A DNA stretch of 64,000 nucleotides from Rhodococcus yananensis. GTDB taxonomy: Bacteria > Actinomycetota > Actinomycetes > Mycobacteriales > Mycobacteriaceae. This document shows positions 26,912-35,620 of this stretch, piece after piece. The notes under the pieces are model-generated. The model saw only the letters and a list, made by a program, of their open reading frames with translations. It did not search any database and was not told the DNA's origin. Positions within the stretch are counted from its first letter, which is position 1. Every line of letters starts with the position of its first letter. The stretch covers positions 45,779 to 109,778 of the forward strand of contig NZ_JAIYEP010000004.1 in NCBI RefSeq assembly GCF_020515525.1, in the 5' to 3' direction. The position numbers and the translations under genes are program-made.

Positions 26912-27652
26912 GTGTCCTCGACCCTCGATTCGTTCACGGACACCGTGCGTTCCGCATGGCAGACCGTTTCCGGCATCGACGAACCGGTGTCGACGACGGT
27001 GGTCGTCGTCACCGCGGTCGTCGCGCTCGTGCTCGTGACGGTCCGGCCGTTGTGGCTGATGACGCGGCACGTGATCACGCAGGCGCACGAGGGTTCGCAC
27101 GCACTCGTCGCCATGCTGGCGGGTCGACGACTGTCCGGGATCCGCTTGCACAGCGACACGTCGGGGGTGACGGTGTCGTCGGGGAATCCGCGCGGGTTCG
27201 GGATGATCGCGACGGCGTTCGCCGGGTACGTGGGGCCTGCGGTGCTGGGCTTCGCCGCGGCCACCCTGCTCACCCTGAACCGTCCCGCGGCGGTGCTCTG
27301 GTCGCTCCTCCTCGCCCTCGCACTGTTGATCTTGCTGATCCGCAACCTGTTCGGGTTCTTCTCGCTCGTGCTCGCCGGGGCGGTCGTCGGCGCCGCCGCA
27401 TATCTCGGCGACCCGGTCGTACGCTACGCCGCGGCCTATCTGATCACGTGGGTGCTGTTGCTCGGCGCGACCCGTCCCGTTCTCGAACTGGCCCGCACCC
27501 ACCTGCGCGGTCGCGGGCAGGGTTCGGATGCCGACCAACTGCGGTGGCTCACACGCATTCCCACCGCGGTGTGGATCGCGGTCTTCCTCGTGGTCACCGC
27601 CGGCACGGCACTCTACGGCATCACCCGCATCGTGGTGACGCAACTCGCCTGA
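26912..27652 (+). CDS. M50-family-like membrane metallopeptidase
   Basis: 246 residues from GTG 26912. Six to seven hydrophobic segments. The zinc motif H59-E-G-S-H63 (QAHEGSHALVAML) lies after the first membrane helix, followed by GRRLSGIRLHSDTSGVT and later FAGYVGPAVLG, all as in the M50B-like group found in actinobacteria. These are probable intramembrane proteases or degenerate relatives; the third ligand is not obvious in the C-terminal half. Substrate unknown. Single gene, convergent with the cyclase gene nine bases beyond its stop. Confidence 0.8.
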   Translation: MSSTLDSFTDTVRSAWQTVSGIDEPVSTTVVVVTAVVALVLVTVRPLWLMTRHVITQAHEGSHALVAMLAGRRLSGIRLHSDTSGVTVSSGNPRGFGMIATAFAGYVGPAVLGFAAATLLTLNRPAAVLWSLLLALALLILLIRNLFGFFSLVLAGAVVGAAAYLGDPVVRYAAAYLITWVLLLGATRPVLELARTHLRGRGQGSDADQLRWLTRIPTAVWIAVFLVVTAGTALYGITRIVVTQLA

Positions 27653-27661
27653 CCCACAAGC

Positions 27662-28306
27662 TCATTCGCGCACCTGCAGTGCCACCGCCCGCACCGGTGC
27701 GCCGTCGGCACCCGCCAACGGTACGGGCAGGAAGGACACGAGCGGGTCGGGGAAGTCGATCGCGTCGAGATTGCACAGATTCTCGCAGATCACCCCGCCC
27801 GACCCGGCGAACACACGGTGCGCCGCGAGGTCGGTGTCGCCGGTGGGGTCGATGCTCGGGGCGTCGATCCCGACGGCACGCACCCCCCGCTCCAGCAGCC
27901 ATGCACACGCCTCGATGCTCAACGCGGGGTGCGCGAAATACCGGTCGGTGCCGAAGTATCGGGACCATCCGGTGTGCACGAGAGCGACATCGCCCGGCCC
28001 GATCGCAACCGACTCCCACACGTCGGGCACGATGCGCTCGCGTTCCCCGACGCGCCCGTCGAGCACGACACCCCTCCCGACGAACAGCGCCGGATCGAGG
28101 CGGTCCACCGACTCGCCGTCGCCGAGGACGTGGCAGGGTGCGTCGACGTGGGTGCCGGTCTGCGATCCCATCGCGACGTGCAGCAACGCGAAACCGTCCG
28201 CCGCGACCGTCGCGTGCGGGGTGAACACCGGCTCGGGATCGCCCGGATACACCTGGATGCGTGGAGAGATCGGATGACTCAGGTCGACGATCCGCTCGAC
28301 ACGCAT
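27662..28306 (-). CDS. Cyclase family / kynurenine formamidase-like hydrolase
   Basis: 214 residues from the ATG at 28306. The metal-binding signature GTHVDAPCH gives H53, D55 and H59, preceded by VDLSHPISPRIQVYPGDP, both diagnostic for the cyclase/KynB family of metal-dependent amidohydrolases. The family includes arylformamidase, isatin hydrolase and polyketide cyclase-like enzymes. The neighbours give no substrate. KynB-type activity would need partner kyn genes, which are not here. Confidence 0.85.
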   Translation of the reverse strand: MRVERIVDLSHPISPRIQVYPGDPEPVFTPHATVAADGFALLHVAMGSQTGTHVDAPCHVLGDGESVDRLDPALFVGRGVVLDGRVGERERIVPDVWESVAIGPGDVALVHTGWSRYFGTDRYFAHPALSIEACAWLLERGVRAVGIDAPSIDPTGDTDLAAHRVFAGSGGVICENLCNLDAIDFPDPLVSFLPVPLAGADGAPVRAVALQVRE

Positions 28307-28489
28307 ACCGCCGATACTATCCGGGCCGGAGGTTCCCGCCACACCCGCGACCCCGCAGGTCCTGTCCGGCACGTCCGGCGCGAACCTGCGCGTCCGATGG
28401 TCGAGTCGTGAGAGTCACTGTCGCACATACTCGTCGACCCCATCGTCGACGGCGGGAACCCGCCGGCAGATCGCGGACCCACGGGCCGC

Positions 28490-29296
28490 TCAGCGTCCGC
28501 CGAAGTCGACCTGCCGCCTCGCGTTGGCGACCGCGGTCACCGTTCCCGTCCCGAACGCGCCCGACCGGTCGAACAGCACCGAGGTCCCCACGGCGATGCC
28601 GTCGGCACTGATGTGGTGCTCCGCTTCCACCCCGACCTCGTCGCCGACGGGCAGCCGCGACAGGGTCAAGGTGAGATCGGAGTTGATGAACCCGACACCG
28701 ACGTCGCTCCAGTTCGTCACGAGACTCGTGGCCTCCCCGACCGTGACGGTGCGCGCGAACGGCGACGTCTCCTCCCCGACGATCACCGGCAACTGGCGTG
28801 CCCACAGCCGCTTGCGCCCGGCATTCTGGTGCTCGGAACGACGGGTGGACCAGCCGTCGGGGTGGTCGTCGCTGCCGAACCACACGAGGTGCCGCGCACC
28901 GGCGTCGTCCGCACCGGAGGGCGGCTGCGGATGCGTGTCCCGCGTCCACACCCGGCCCGGCGGCTGGCCGGAAGGCCGCAGGTACTGGACGGCGGCGCGC
29001 GCGGCGACCACATCGTCCTGCATCAGCAGCGCGTCCGCGACGCGGATCCGGTTGCCGTCCCGCACGACGGTGGTGGTGAAGCGCACGTCGTCGAAACGCA
29101 CCGCACTGAACAGGTCGATGGTGATCCGCGCGGGGACCATGTCGTCGGATCCGTGCCGCAGTTCGAGTTCGCGGGCCATGAGTCCGCACACGGCCGGGCC
29201 GTGCAGCATCCTCTCGGACCAGGGGCTGACCGCGTACCGGGTGGGTCGATACACGTCGCCGTCCTGCGTGAAATACCCCGATTGCGTCTCGCTCAT
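28490..29296 (-). CDS. Acyl-CoA thioesterase-like double hot-dog protein
   Basis: 268 residues from the ATG at 29296. The N-terminal half (RYAVSPWSERMLHGPAVCGL, PARITIDLFSAVRFDDV) and the C-terminal half (NWSDVGVGFINSDLTLTLSR, EAEHHISADGIAVGTSVLFD) each fit a hot-dog domain, the TesB-like two-domain arrangement. The DLF/TLTLSR strands followed by acidic residues are in the expected positions for the thioesterase site. The acyl-CoA substrate is unknown. Divergent from the nucleoside hydrolase gene, 87 bases away. Confidence 0.8.
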   Translation of the reverse strand: MSETQSGYFTQDGDVYRPTRYAVSPWSERMLHGPAVCGLMARELELRHGSDDMVPARITIDLFSAVRFDDVRFTTTVVRDGNRIRVADALLMQDDVVAARAAVQYLRPSGQPPGRVWTRDTHPQPPSGADDAGARHLVWFGSDDHPDGWSTRRSEHQNAGRKRLWARQLPVIVGEETSPFARTVTVGEATSLVTNWSDVGVGFINSDLTLTLSRLPVGDEVGVEAEHHISADGIAVGTSVLFDRSGAFGTGTVTAVANARRQVDFGGR

Positions 29297-29383
29297 CGTC
29301 GGGATTCTCCCAGCGACCTGCATCGACGCACGCACCGGGACCCCCTGTCCCCGCGGAATCGACCGGTATCGCAAGATGGACGC

Positions 29384-30451
29384 GTGTGCTCACACATTTC
29401 TTCCGATCGGGTGTCGCTGATCGTCGACGTCGACACCGGCATCGACGACGCCCTGGCGCTGCTGTACCTGTCGGCGAGCCCGGAAGCCGACATCGCGGCG
29501 GTGCTGTGCACGGCCGGGAACGTACCGGTCGACCGGGTCGCCGCGAATACGGTTGCGTGGCTTGACGTGTGCGGCCGAAACGACGTCGAGGTCGCCGTGG
29601 GGTCGCCGGTCCCGCTGGTGGCACCGTTGATGACCACCGAGGACACCCACGGCCCGCTCGGGGTCGGTCATGCCGTGCTGCCCGTGTCGACACGGATACC
29701 GTCGTCACGCAGTGCGGCCGACGCGTGGATCGAACTGACCCACGAGCGCCCCGGGGAGCTGACGGGCCTGGTCACCGGCCCGATGACGAATCTGGCCCTG
29801 GCCCTCCGGAAGGATCCCGAGCTGCCGCATCGGCTGCGGCGACTGGTCGTCATGGGCGGGTGCTTCCATCATCCCGGCAACACCACGCCCACCTCGGAGT
29901 GGAACGTCGCCGTCGATCCGGAGGCCGCGAAAGAGGTGTTCGACGCCTTCTCCGCGGTGCCACCCGAACGACGGCCGATCGTGTGTCCGCTCGACGTCAC
30001 CGAGACGATCGAGATGCACCCGCACCACCTGCGACGCCTCTCCGAATCGGCAGGAAGCTCACCGCTGGAAGACCTTTCGGATGATCAGCCCCGCGGACAC
30101 CGTTCGTCGGCCTCGAACGAGGTCGTGCGACACCTGTCCGACGCGCTGCGGTTCTACATGGAGTTCCACCGCGACGAGAACATCGGATACCTCGCCCACG
30201 TGCACGACCCGTTCGCCGCGGCGGTCGCGCTCGGCACCGTACCGTTCACCACGCGCGCGGCGACGGTGGACGTCGAGATCGACGGCCGGCTCACCCGCGG
30301 AACGACGGTCGCGGACCGGACCGGCATGTGGGGGCGGCCGACGAACGCGGAGATCGTCACCCGCACCGATCCGGAAGCCTTCTTCGACGACCTGATCGAC
30401 CGCGTCGGACGGTATGTCCGGAATTTGAAGGCACTACCCGACACGAACTAG
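29384..30451 (+). CDS. Nucleoside hydrolase (inosine-uridine preferring family)
   Basis: 355 residues counted from GTG 29384; GTG 29411 is an alternative. The calcium-binding aspartates are in DVDTGIDDALAL (D15, D17, D21, D22), the defining N-terminal motif. The substrate-binding EWNVAVDPEAA and the later HVHDPFAAAVAL with the active-site His/Asp also fit. The enzyme splits the N-glycosidic bond of ribonucleosides to base and ribose for salvage. No transporter or ribokinase is adjacent. Confidence 0.9.
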   Translation: MCSHISSDRVSLIVDVDTGIDDALALLYLSASPEADIAAVLCTAGNVPVDRVAANTVAWLDVCGRNDVEVAVGSPVPLVAPLMTTEDTHGPLGVGHAVLPVSTRIPSSRSAADAWIELTHERPGELTGLVTGPMTNLALALRKDPELPHRLRRLVVMGGCFHHPGNTTPTSEWNVAVDPEAAKEVFDAFSAVPPERRPIVCPLDVTETIEMHPHHLRRLSESAGSSPLEDLSDDQPRGHRSSASNEVVRHLSDALRFYMEFHRDENIGYLAHVHDPFAAAVALGTVPFTTRAATVDVEIDGRLTRGTTVADRTGMWGRPTNAEIVTRTDPEAFFDDLIDRVGRYVRNLKALPDTN

Positions 30452-30486
30452 CGTTCGGTGGGCATGATCGGGGACAAGGAGACAAC

Positions 30487-30879
30487 GTGGCGCAGCGGGT
30501 GCAGGTCGAGTACTTCGACGACATCGACGGCGAGCCGATCGCGGAGGGGTTGGCCCAGTCGATCCGGATCGCGATCGACGACGTGGAGTACGAACTCGAT
30601 CTGCGGCCGGCCAACGCCGACAGGTTCTGGGCCCAGCTCGAGCCGTGGCTGAAGGAGTCGCGCCGGAACCGCGCTGCCTCACCCGCCATTCCTCCCACGA
30701 CACCGACTCCGGTGCCGGCGCGGACCGGAAGACCCCGCACGCACAAGATCATTCCCGGACGCTCGCCCGAACAACTCGCCGCGATCCGGCACTGGGCGCG
30801 CGGCCAGGGTTACGAGGTCAGTTCGCGCGGGCGTATCCCCGCGCACATCCTGGACCGGTTCGAGGCCGCACACTCCTGA
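30487..30879 (+). CDS. Lsr2-family nucleoid-associated protein (paralogue)
   Basis: 130 residues from GTG 30487, longer than standard Lsr2 (about 112). The N-terminal oligomerisation part VQVEYFDDIDGEP and EYELDLRPANADRF, then a Pro/Thr-rich linker, and a C-terminal DNA-binding part IRHWARGQGYEVSSRGRIP. The RGR in it is the AT-hook-like element that enters the minor groove of AT-rich DNA. Lsr2 proteins silence horizontally acquired genes, like H-NS. The divergence from the main Lsr2 suggests a secondary copy. Ribosome-binding site GGGGACAAGGAG precedes it. Confidence 0.88.
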   Translation: MAQRVQVEYFDDIDGEPIAEGLAQSIRIAIDDVEYELDLRPANADRFWAQLEPWLKESRRNRAASPAIPPTTPTPVPARTGRPRTHKIIPGRSPEQLAAIRHWARGQGYEVSSRGRIPAHILDRFEAAHS

Positions 30880-30898
30880 TCACCGCACCGTACGTGTC

Positions 30899-32311
30899 TC
30901 ACACCTCGAGGTGGTGCCGGTCGCGGCGGTCGATGGTCAGCGCCGCGACGATCACGCCGATGACGACGCCGACGAGCGTGTCGCCGACCCGGCTGACCCC
31001 GATCCCGGGCCCGAGCGGTTCCGCGATCGCGGTCAGCAGCAGCGCCATCGAGGTGACGAACACCGTCGCGATCGCATAGTTGCGCGTGACGTACATTTCG
31101 GTGATCGTCTGGCACAGCACGATCGCGACGACCATCGGCCAGTAGTCCAGGTCGAGGACGAGCAGTCCCGCGGCGAGCAACGCGCCGACGGCGTTGCCGA
31201 CGAGCCGCTGGATGGCCCGCGCCACGGTGTGCCGATAGTTCGCGCCCTGCAGTGCCGCCATCGCGCCCATCGTCGCCCACAGCGGGTGCTGCAGTCCGGC
31301 GGCCGCGGCGAACCACCCGGACAACAGCGATGCGAGGGCCACGCGCCCGACACCGACGAGAATCGCGCGGTCCCGCAGGGCACGTACACCCTGCCGCACG
31401 AAGCCGTCGGGACGCTCGACGACCGGGGCACCGGATCCGTCGACACTCGGGATCTCGATGTCGCGGCGCACCCGGCGCAGTTCTGTTTCGAATCGGACGA
31501 AGTCGTCCCGCCGGGCGACGATCGTGTCGTGGTCCCCGCTGTCGACGACCTCCTCGGCAGCGGCGAGCAGCGCGAGCAGTTCGCGTGTGTGGCGGTCCAT
31601 GAGGCGTCGCGGCCCGAGCGCGATGACGTCGCGGGCGCGGGCGATCTCGGTGCGCGCGGCGGGAACGCCGGTCGCGCCGTCGGTCTCGAGTGCGGCGACC
31701 GACGCGAGCGCCCGGGCCGTGGCGACCCGGGCGGGTCCGTGCGGGTGGTGGAGCGCGGGAACGAGCGCGACGAGCACCCCGACGACGGATCCGATCGCGG
31801 CGGCCCCCGCGGCGAGCCTGATGTCCGCTGCGGTGTCGGCGAAACCGGCTGCTCCGGCCGCGGCGAAGATCAGGACGACCGGCCCCGGTCCGGTGACCCG
31901 GAATGCCGTGAGCAACCAGTAGGCCACGCCGGCTGCGAGCGCGAGCACGAATATCTGGATCCACACCGACAGCCCGAGCACGCCCAGCGCGGCACCGAAC
32001 GCGGTGTAGCCGACCATGCCGATGCCGAGCGGCACCAGCTTGGCGACGAGCCGCGGATACGGCTCGTACCGCACGAACGCGGCGCACAGCGCACCGAGCG
32101 CCGCGAAGCCCGCGACCTGTGTGTACCCGAGAAGCCCCCCGGCGACGAGCACGACGAGGACCGCGGTCCCGACGCGGAGTGCCACGGCGATCGTGGGGTC
32201 GGCCCGCCGCACCTCCACGGCGTCGCGCCACGCGGCGGACGACAGGGAGTGGGCCAGGGCACCCGTGGAGTGCCGGAGACGGCCGGAGGTGTCGGGACGG
32301 GTTCGGAGCAT
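30899..32311 (-). CDS. FUSC-family membrane transporter (aromatic acid exporter-like)
   Basis: 470 residues from the ATG at 32311. Two blocks of about five to six membrane helices (residues 35-200 and 310-460) flank a cytoplasmic helical region, the FUSC/ArAE layout. The second block contains LASLLSGWFAAAAGLQHPLW and LQGANYRHTVARAIQRLVGN, typical of FUSC_2. Relatives export hydroxylated aromatic acids or fusaric acid. The gene is divergent from a MarR regulator with a palindrome between, so it is probably a ligand-induced efflux pump. Confidence 0.85.
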   Translation of the reverse strand: MLRTRPDTSGRLRHSTGALAHSLSSAAWRDAVEVRRADPTIAVALRVGTAVLVVLVAGGLLGYTQVAGFAALGALCAAFVRYEPYPRLVAKLVPLGIGMVGYTAFGAALGVLGLSVWIQIFVLALAAGVAYWLLTAFRVTGPGPVVLIFAAAGAAGFADTAADIRLAAGAAAIGSVVGVLVALVPALHHPHGPARVATARALASVAALETDGATGVPAARTEIARARDVIALGPRRLMDRHTRELLALLAAAEEVVDSGDHDTIVARRDDFVRFETELRRVRRDIEIPSVDGSGAPVVERPDGFVRQGVRALRDRAILVGVGRVALASLLSGWFAAAAGLQHPLWATMGAMAALQGANYRHTVARAIQRLVGNAVGALLAAGLLVLDLDYWPMVVAIVLCQTITEMYVTRNYAIATVFVTSMALLLTAIAEPLGPGIGVSRVGDTLVGVVIGVIVAALTIDRRDRHHLEV

Positions 32312-32327
32312 TGACCCATCGTAATAC

Positions 32328-32350
32328 TTCACTGATAAATTATCTATGAA
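32328..32350. promoter_or_regulatory. Candidate MarR operator
   Basis: ttcactgataa at 32328-32338 and ttatctatgaa at 32340-32350 form a 23-base imperfect palindrome (9 of 11 pairs) with a one-base centre. It is AT-rich in GC-rich surroundings and lies between the FUSC and MarR start codons. Likely site for the adjacent MarR protein. Confidence 0.65.
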
Positions 32351-32381
32351 TCTCCTGTGAACGACGCGGTAGGATGCGCAC

Positions 32382-32894
32382 ATGCCCACGCACCCCACCG
32401 GGCCCGACTACGTGGAACGGGTACGCCTCGCCTGGGAGGCCCGGTACCCCGACCTCGACGTCCGCCCGATCGATCTCATCGGACGGATCACCCGGATCAG
32501 CTCACTCGCCCTCGCCCGCGTGGAGCACCAGCTCGAGCCGAGCGGCATCGGCCGCACCGAACTCGAGGTCCTGAGCGCGCTGGCCCGCAGCGACCGCCCC
32601 TTGCGCGCGAGCGAGGTGACCTCGGTGACCGGGATCTCGGGGGCCTCCACCACCAAACACACCGAACGCCTCGTCAAGATGGGTCTCGTCGCGCGCGAGC
32701 GCCTCGAACGCGACGGCCGGGTCGTGCTCCTGTCGCTGACCGACGCCGGTCGCGAGCTCGTCGAACGCGAGGTTCCCGTCCGGATCGCGGGCGAACGGCG
32801 ACTGCTGGACGGTCTCGACGATCACGAACTCGACGTCCTCACCGACCTGCTGCGCCGCATCACCGCCAACGCCGAGAACGACGCCCTGCCCTGA
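32382..32894 (+). CDS. MarR-family transcriptional regulator
   Basis: 170 residues. Winged helix: LARVEHQLEPSGIGRTELEV, LRASEVTSVTGISGASTTKH as recognition region, and the wing RERLERDGRVVLLSLTDAGR. Divergent from the FUSC exporter gene 70 bases away, with an AT-rich palindrome between. It is most likely the ligand-responsive repressor of that exporter and of itself. MarR repressors usually bind phenolic or other aromatic ligands; the ligand here is not known. Confidence 0.92.
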   Translation: MPTHPTGPDYVERVRLAWEARYPDLDVRPIDLIGRITRISSLALARVEHQLEPSGIGRTELEVLSALARSDRPLRASEVTSVTGISGASTTKHTERLVKMGLVARERLERDGRVVLLSLTDAGRELVEREVPVRIAGERRLLDGLDDHELDVLTDLLRRITANAENDALP

Positions 32895-32903
32895 ACCGGT
32901 GTG

Positions 32904-33383
32904 TCAGGGCATCTCCATCGTCTCGCCACGTTCGATCTCCCCGACGGCCCGCCGCAGGTACGGGCGCGCAGCGACGCGGCGCGCGGCGAGCAGATCGGCG
33001 AGCACGAGCACCGCCGCCGCGAGGTGGTCGACGGGTGCGATCGTCGGCTGCGGGGCGTCCGGATCGGACACTCCGAGGGTGCCGGTGAGCACCGAGACCA
33101 CCGCGTCGGGAGCGAGTTCCGGGTACCAGGCAAGCCCGGCACGCACGGTGCGTTCGAGGACCGCCTGCACGTCCTCACCGGTGAGACCGTCGGGGTGCAG
33201 TTCCTCGAGCAGTTCGCGGGCCACACCTGCGTGCACGGCACCGACCTGCTCGTATGGCAACGCGGCCAGGTCGTCGACGGATGCACGGAACGCGTCGGCA
33301 GCCCCGTCGCTCGCCGCCGCGAGCGCAGACTCCGTACTCGTGGTGATCTGCCGGGCGATCACCGGCCAGTGTTCGGGCCACAC
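32904..33383 (-). CDS. Hypothetical protein, 159 residues
   Basis: I do not recognise the family. GTG 33383 is chosen because GAGGAG lies about six bases upstream; an ATG at 33449 would add 22 proline- and arginine-rich residues. The protein is soluble, helical, acidic and rich in Ala, Val and Leu, with a central block GVARELLEELHPDGLTGEDV and a C-terminal VLVLADLLAARRVAARPYLR. No cysteine cluster, membrane segment or signal peptide. Convergent with the MarR gene (nine bases between stops). Confidence 0.65.
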   Translation of the reverse strand: MWPEHWPVIARQITTSTESALAAASDGAADAFRASVDDLAALPYEQVGAVHAGVARELLEELHPDGLTGEDVQAVLERTVRAGLAWYPELAPDAVVSVLTGTLGVSDPDAPQPTIAPVDHLAAAVLVLADLLAARRVAARPYLRRAVGEIERGETMEMP

Positions 33384-33473
33384 GGCGCTCTCCTCGGGTT
33401 CCGGGCGGTCGGGCGACCGCCTCGCCTCACGGTACGGTCCCGCCGTCACCGCACCCGCACGGACTCACCACAC

Positions 33474-34067
33474 TCACACGGGCTCGACGATCATGCGCTC
33501 CACAGCGGTACGTACCAGTTCGGCGGTACGTTGCTCGTCGAACAGATCCGGCAGCGTCAATCGGTCCAGGATGAGCCAGTTCAACGCGAAATACAGTAGT
33601 ACGACGGTGTTCTCACCGTCGGGTAGTCCCGACGCCCGGTAGTTGGCGATGTTGAGGTCCAGGTCGGTACGGACACGGTCGGTGAGCAGGGACTGCAATG
33701 CGGGCCGCCGGGTGGCTTCGAGTCGGAGTTCGAGGATCGCGAGATAGCCGGTGCGGAACCGGGCGACCCGCTCGACGACCTCGGTCATGACGTCGATCAT
33801 GGAATCGCGGGTCTGCGGGGCTCGCCCCCGTGCGAGCACCTCGGCGTCGGGGATCAATCGTTCGTAGTAGCGGTGCCCGACCTGGACCAGCAGGTCGTCG
33901 CGGTTGGCGAAGTAGTTCGACGCCGTTCCGGCCGGCACCGCGGCTTCCCCGTCCACCGCGCGGAAGGTCAGTCCGCGAGCCCCGTCGCGGGCCAGGACCT
34001 CGATCGATGCGTCCAGCAACGCCCTCCGGCGTTCGGGATTCGTGCGCACCACTTGACACCACTCCAT
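33474..34067 (-). CDS. TetR-family transcriptional regulator
   Basis: 197 residues. N-terminal helix-turn-helix: RRALLDASIEVLARDGARGL, then FRAVDGEAAVPAGTASNYFA with the recognition helix. The C-terminal ligand domain (ILELRLEATRRPALQSLLTD) is of the TetR_C_6-like type. Start at ATG 34067; GTG 34049 is possible. Divergent from the DHFR-fold reductase gene with two similar half-palindromic boxes between, so it probably represses that gene and itself. Confidence 0.9.
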   Translation of the reverse strand: MEWCQVVRTNPERRRALLDASIEVLARDGARGLTFRAVDGEAAVPAGTASNYFANRDDLLVQVGHRYYERLIPDAEVLARGRAPQTRDSMIDVMTEVVERVARFRTGYLAILELRLEATRRPALQSLLTDRVRTDLDLNIANYRASGLPDGENTVVLLYFALNWLILDRLTLPDLFDEQRTAELVRTAVERMIVEPV

Positions 34068-34069
34068 CT

Positions 34070-34108
34070 GTAGTTCTACGGTTCAAACCACTTCATACAT
34101 AGTACTAC
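34070..34108. promoter_or_regulatory. Candidate TetR operator boxes
   Basis: gtagttctac (34070-34079) and atagtactac (34099-34108) are near-palindromic boxes 29 bases apart, about three helical turns, in the 58-base region between the TetR start and the reductase start. The first lies directly before the TetR ATG. Confidence 0.5.
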
Positions 34109-34125
34109 GAAACAGGCGGTAACCC

Positions 34126-34698
34126 GTGCGCAAGCTCGTCTACTACGCGGCCGTGACCCTCGACGGCTACATCGCAGGCCCCCGGGGAGAATTCGACTTC
34201 TATCCGATCGGTGACGACACGGGATCGCTCACCGAGCAGTACCCCGAATCCGTCCCCACCCACCTTCGCCCCCACGCCGGCATCCCCGTGGACACACCGA
34301 ATCGCGAGTGGGACACCGTACTGATGGGTCGCGGCGCCTATGCTCCTGCCCACGACGAGGGTGTGGTGAGCCCATACGACCACATGATGCAATACGTCTT
34401 CTCGCGCACCCTGGCGCCCGTCGATCACCCCCGCGTGAAGATCGTCGACACCGACCCCACCGAACTCGTCCGCGACCTGAAGAAACAGGACGGACTCGAC
34501 ATCTGGCTGTGCGGCGGGGGCGATCTCGCCGGACAACTCCTCGACGAGATCGATCGACTCGTGTTCAAGAGCTATCCGGTGATCGCGGGCGACGGGATCC
34601 CGGCGCTCACCGGGAACTTCGCCCCGACACGGTTCACGGTCACGCAACGCCGGGAGTTTGCGAACGGTACGCAGGCGACCTGGCTCGACAGAGCCTGA
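34126..34698 (+). CDS. DHFR-fold (RibD C-terminal) family reductase
   Basis: 190 residues from GTG 34126. KLVYYAAVTLDGYIAGPRGE at the N-terminus, DTVLMGRGAY in the middle and DIWLCGGGDLAGQLLDEIDR near the end are the blocks of the RibD_C/YyaP group of NADPH-binding dihydrofolate-reductase-fold proteins. True substrates of this group are mostly unknown. Divergent TetR regulator next door suggests induction by a small molecule. Confidence 0.85.
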   Translation: MRKLVYYAAVTLDGYIAGPRGEFDFYPIGDDTGSLTEQYPESVPTHLRPHAGIPVDTPNREWDTVLMGRGAYAPAHDEGVVSPYDHMMQYVFSRTLAPVDHPRVKIVDTDPTELVRDLKKQDGLDIWLCGGGDLAGQLLDEIDRLVFKSYPVIAGDGIPALTGNFAPTRFTVTQRREFANGTQATWLDRA

Positions 34699-34774
34699 AA
34701 ACCGCACGACACGAACGAATTCGCCTTATTCTGGGGTCCCGGCAAGATCGCGAAGCCTCATGCAAGGAGTCGCC

Positions 34775-35362
34775 GTGTCCGCGAGCCCGCTCTCTCCTCA
34801 GGACGAATTCCGTTCCCTCTTCAAATCGGTCTGGTGGGTGGTGCTGCTACGCGGCATCTTCGCCGTGATCTTCGGCATCATCGCCCTCGTCTGGCCCGGC
34901 ATCACGGTCTGGGCACTGGTCATCGTGTTCGCGGCGTACGCGATCGTCGACGGCATCCTGCTGATCGGGCAGTCCATCCGCGACCGCGCGCGACTCGACG
35001 GCTGGGGATGGTGGCTGGCGATGGGCATCGTGTCGGTGTTGGCCGGCCTCGTCGCGCTCTTCTGGCCCGGAGCGACCGCGCTCGTGCTGCTCTACATCAT
35101 CGCGTTCTACGCGATCCTGTTCGGCATCACCGGCATCGTCGGCGCCCTCCGGTTCCGGACCGTCCCCGAATCCGGCTGGGCCTGGTCCCTCGTCGCCGGG
35201 GTCCTGGCGGTGATCTTCGGCGTCGTGCTGCTGATCTTCCCCGGCTCCGGCATCCTCGGTCTGATCATCCTGGTCGGCATCTACGCCATCCTGTTCGGCG
35301 TCCTGCTGATCGTCATGTCCTTCCAGGTCCGCAGCGCCGCCAAGAAGGCCGGGATTCTCTGA
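34775..35362 (+). CDS. HdeD-like membrane protein (DUF308)
   Basis: 195 residues from GTG 34775, chosen for AAGGAG five to six bases upstream. Six membrane helices in three similar hairpins, each with a FGIIALVWPG / LAGLVALFWPG / FGVVLLIFPG repeat, the signature of HdeD/DUF308. HdeD in E. coli is linked to acid resistance at high cell density; in actinobacteria the role is not established. A stand-alone gene. Confidence 0.85.
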   Translation: MSASPLSPQDEFRSLFKSVWWVVLLRGIFAVIFGIIALVWPGITVWALVIVFAAYAIVDGILLIGQSIRDRARLDGWGWWLAMGIVSVLAGLVALFWPGATALVLLYIIAFYAILFGITGIVGALRFRTVPESGWAWSLVAGVLAVIFGVVLLIFPGSGILGLIILVGIYAILFGVLLIVMSFQVRSAAKKAGIL

Positions 35363-35620
35363 CCATCCTCTGCACACATAGGTAGCTTCACCTCGGTAAC
35401 GCCGAACGGTCACCGCGCTCATGTGTCGACCGTGGTGCGCCGCTCGAGGTTGCTCCGCTCGATGTCCCGAACAAGGTCATCCGCCAGTACTCGAACCGAG
35501 TCGTGATCCGTGGCGGGGTCACACCGAGGTCCAGAACGCGTTCGTCCGAAAGCACCGCGCCGGGCGCTCACAGGGCCGACCATGGAGACAACCAGTACCG
35601 CGGTCCGGGAGGGCACGAAC

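Noticed and set aside
35363..35620. Possible minus-strand gene before the GYD gene (open to 35880)
   Set aside because: No ribosome-binding site, no motif, and it covers the GYD coding sequence.
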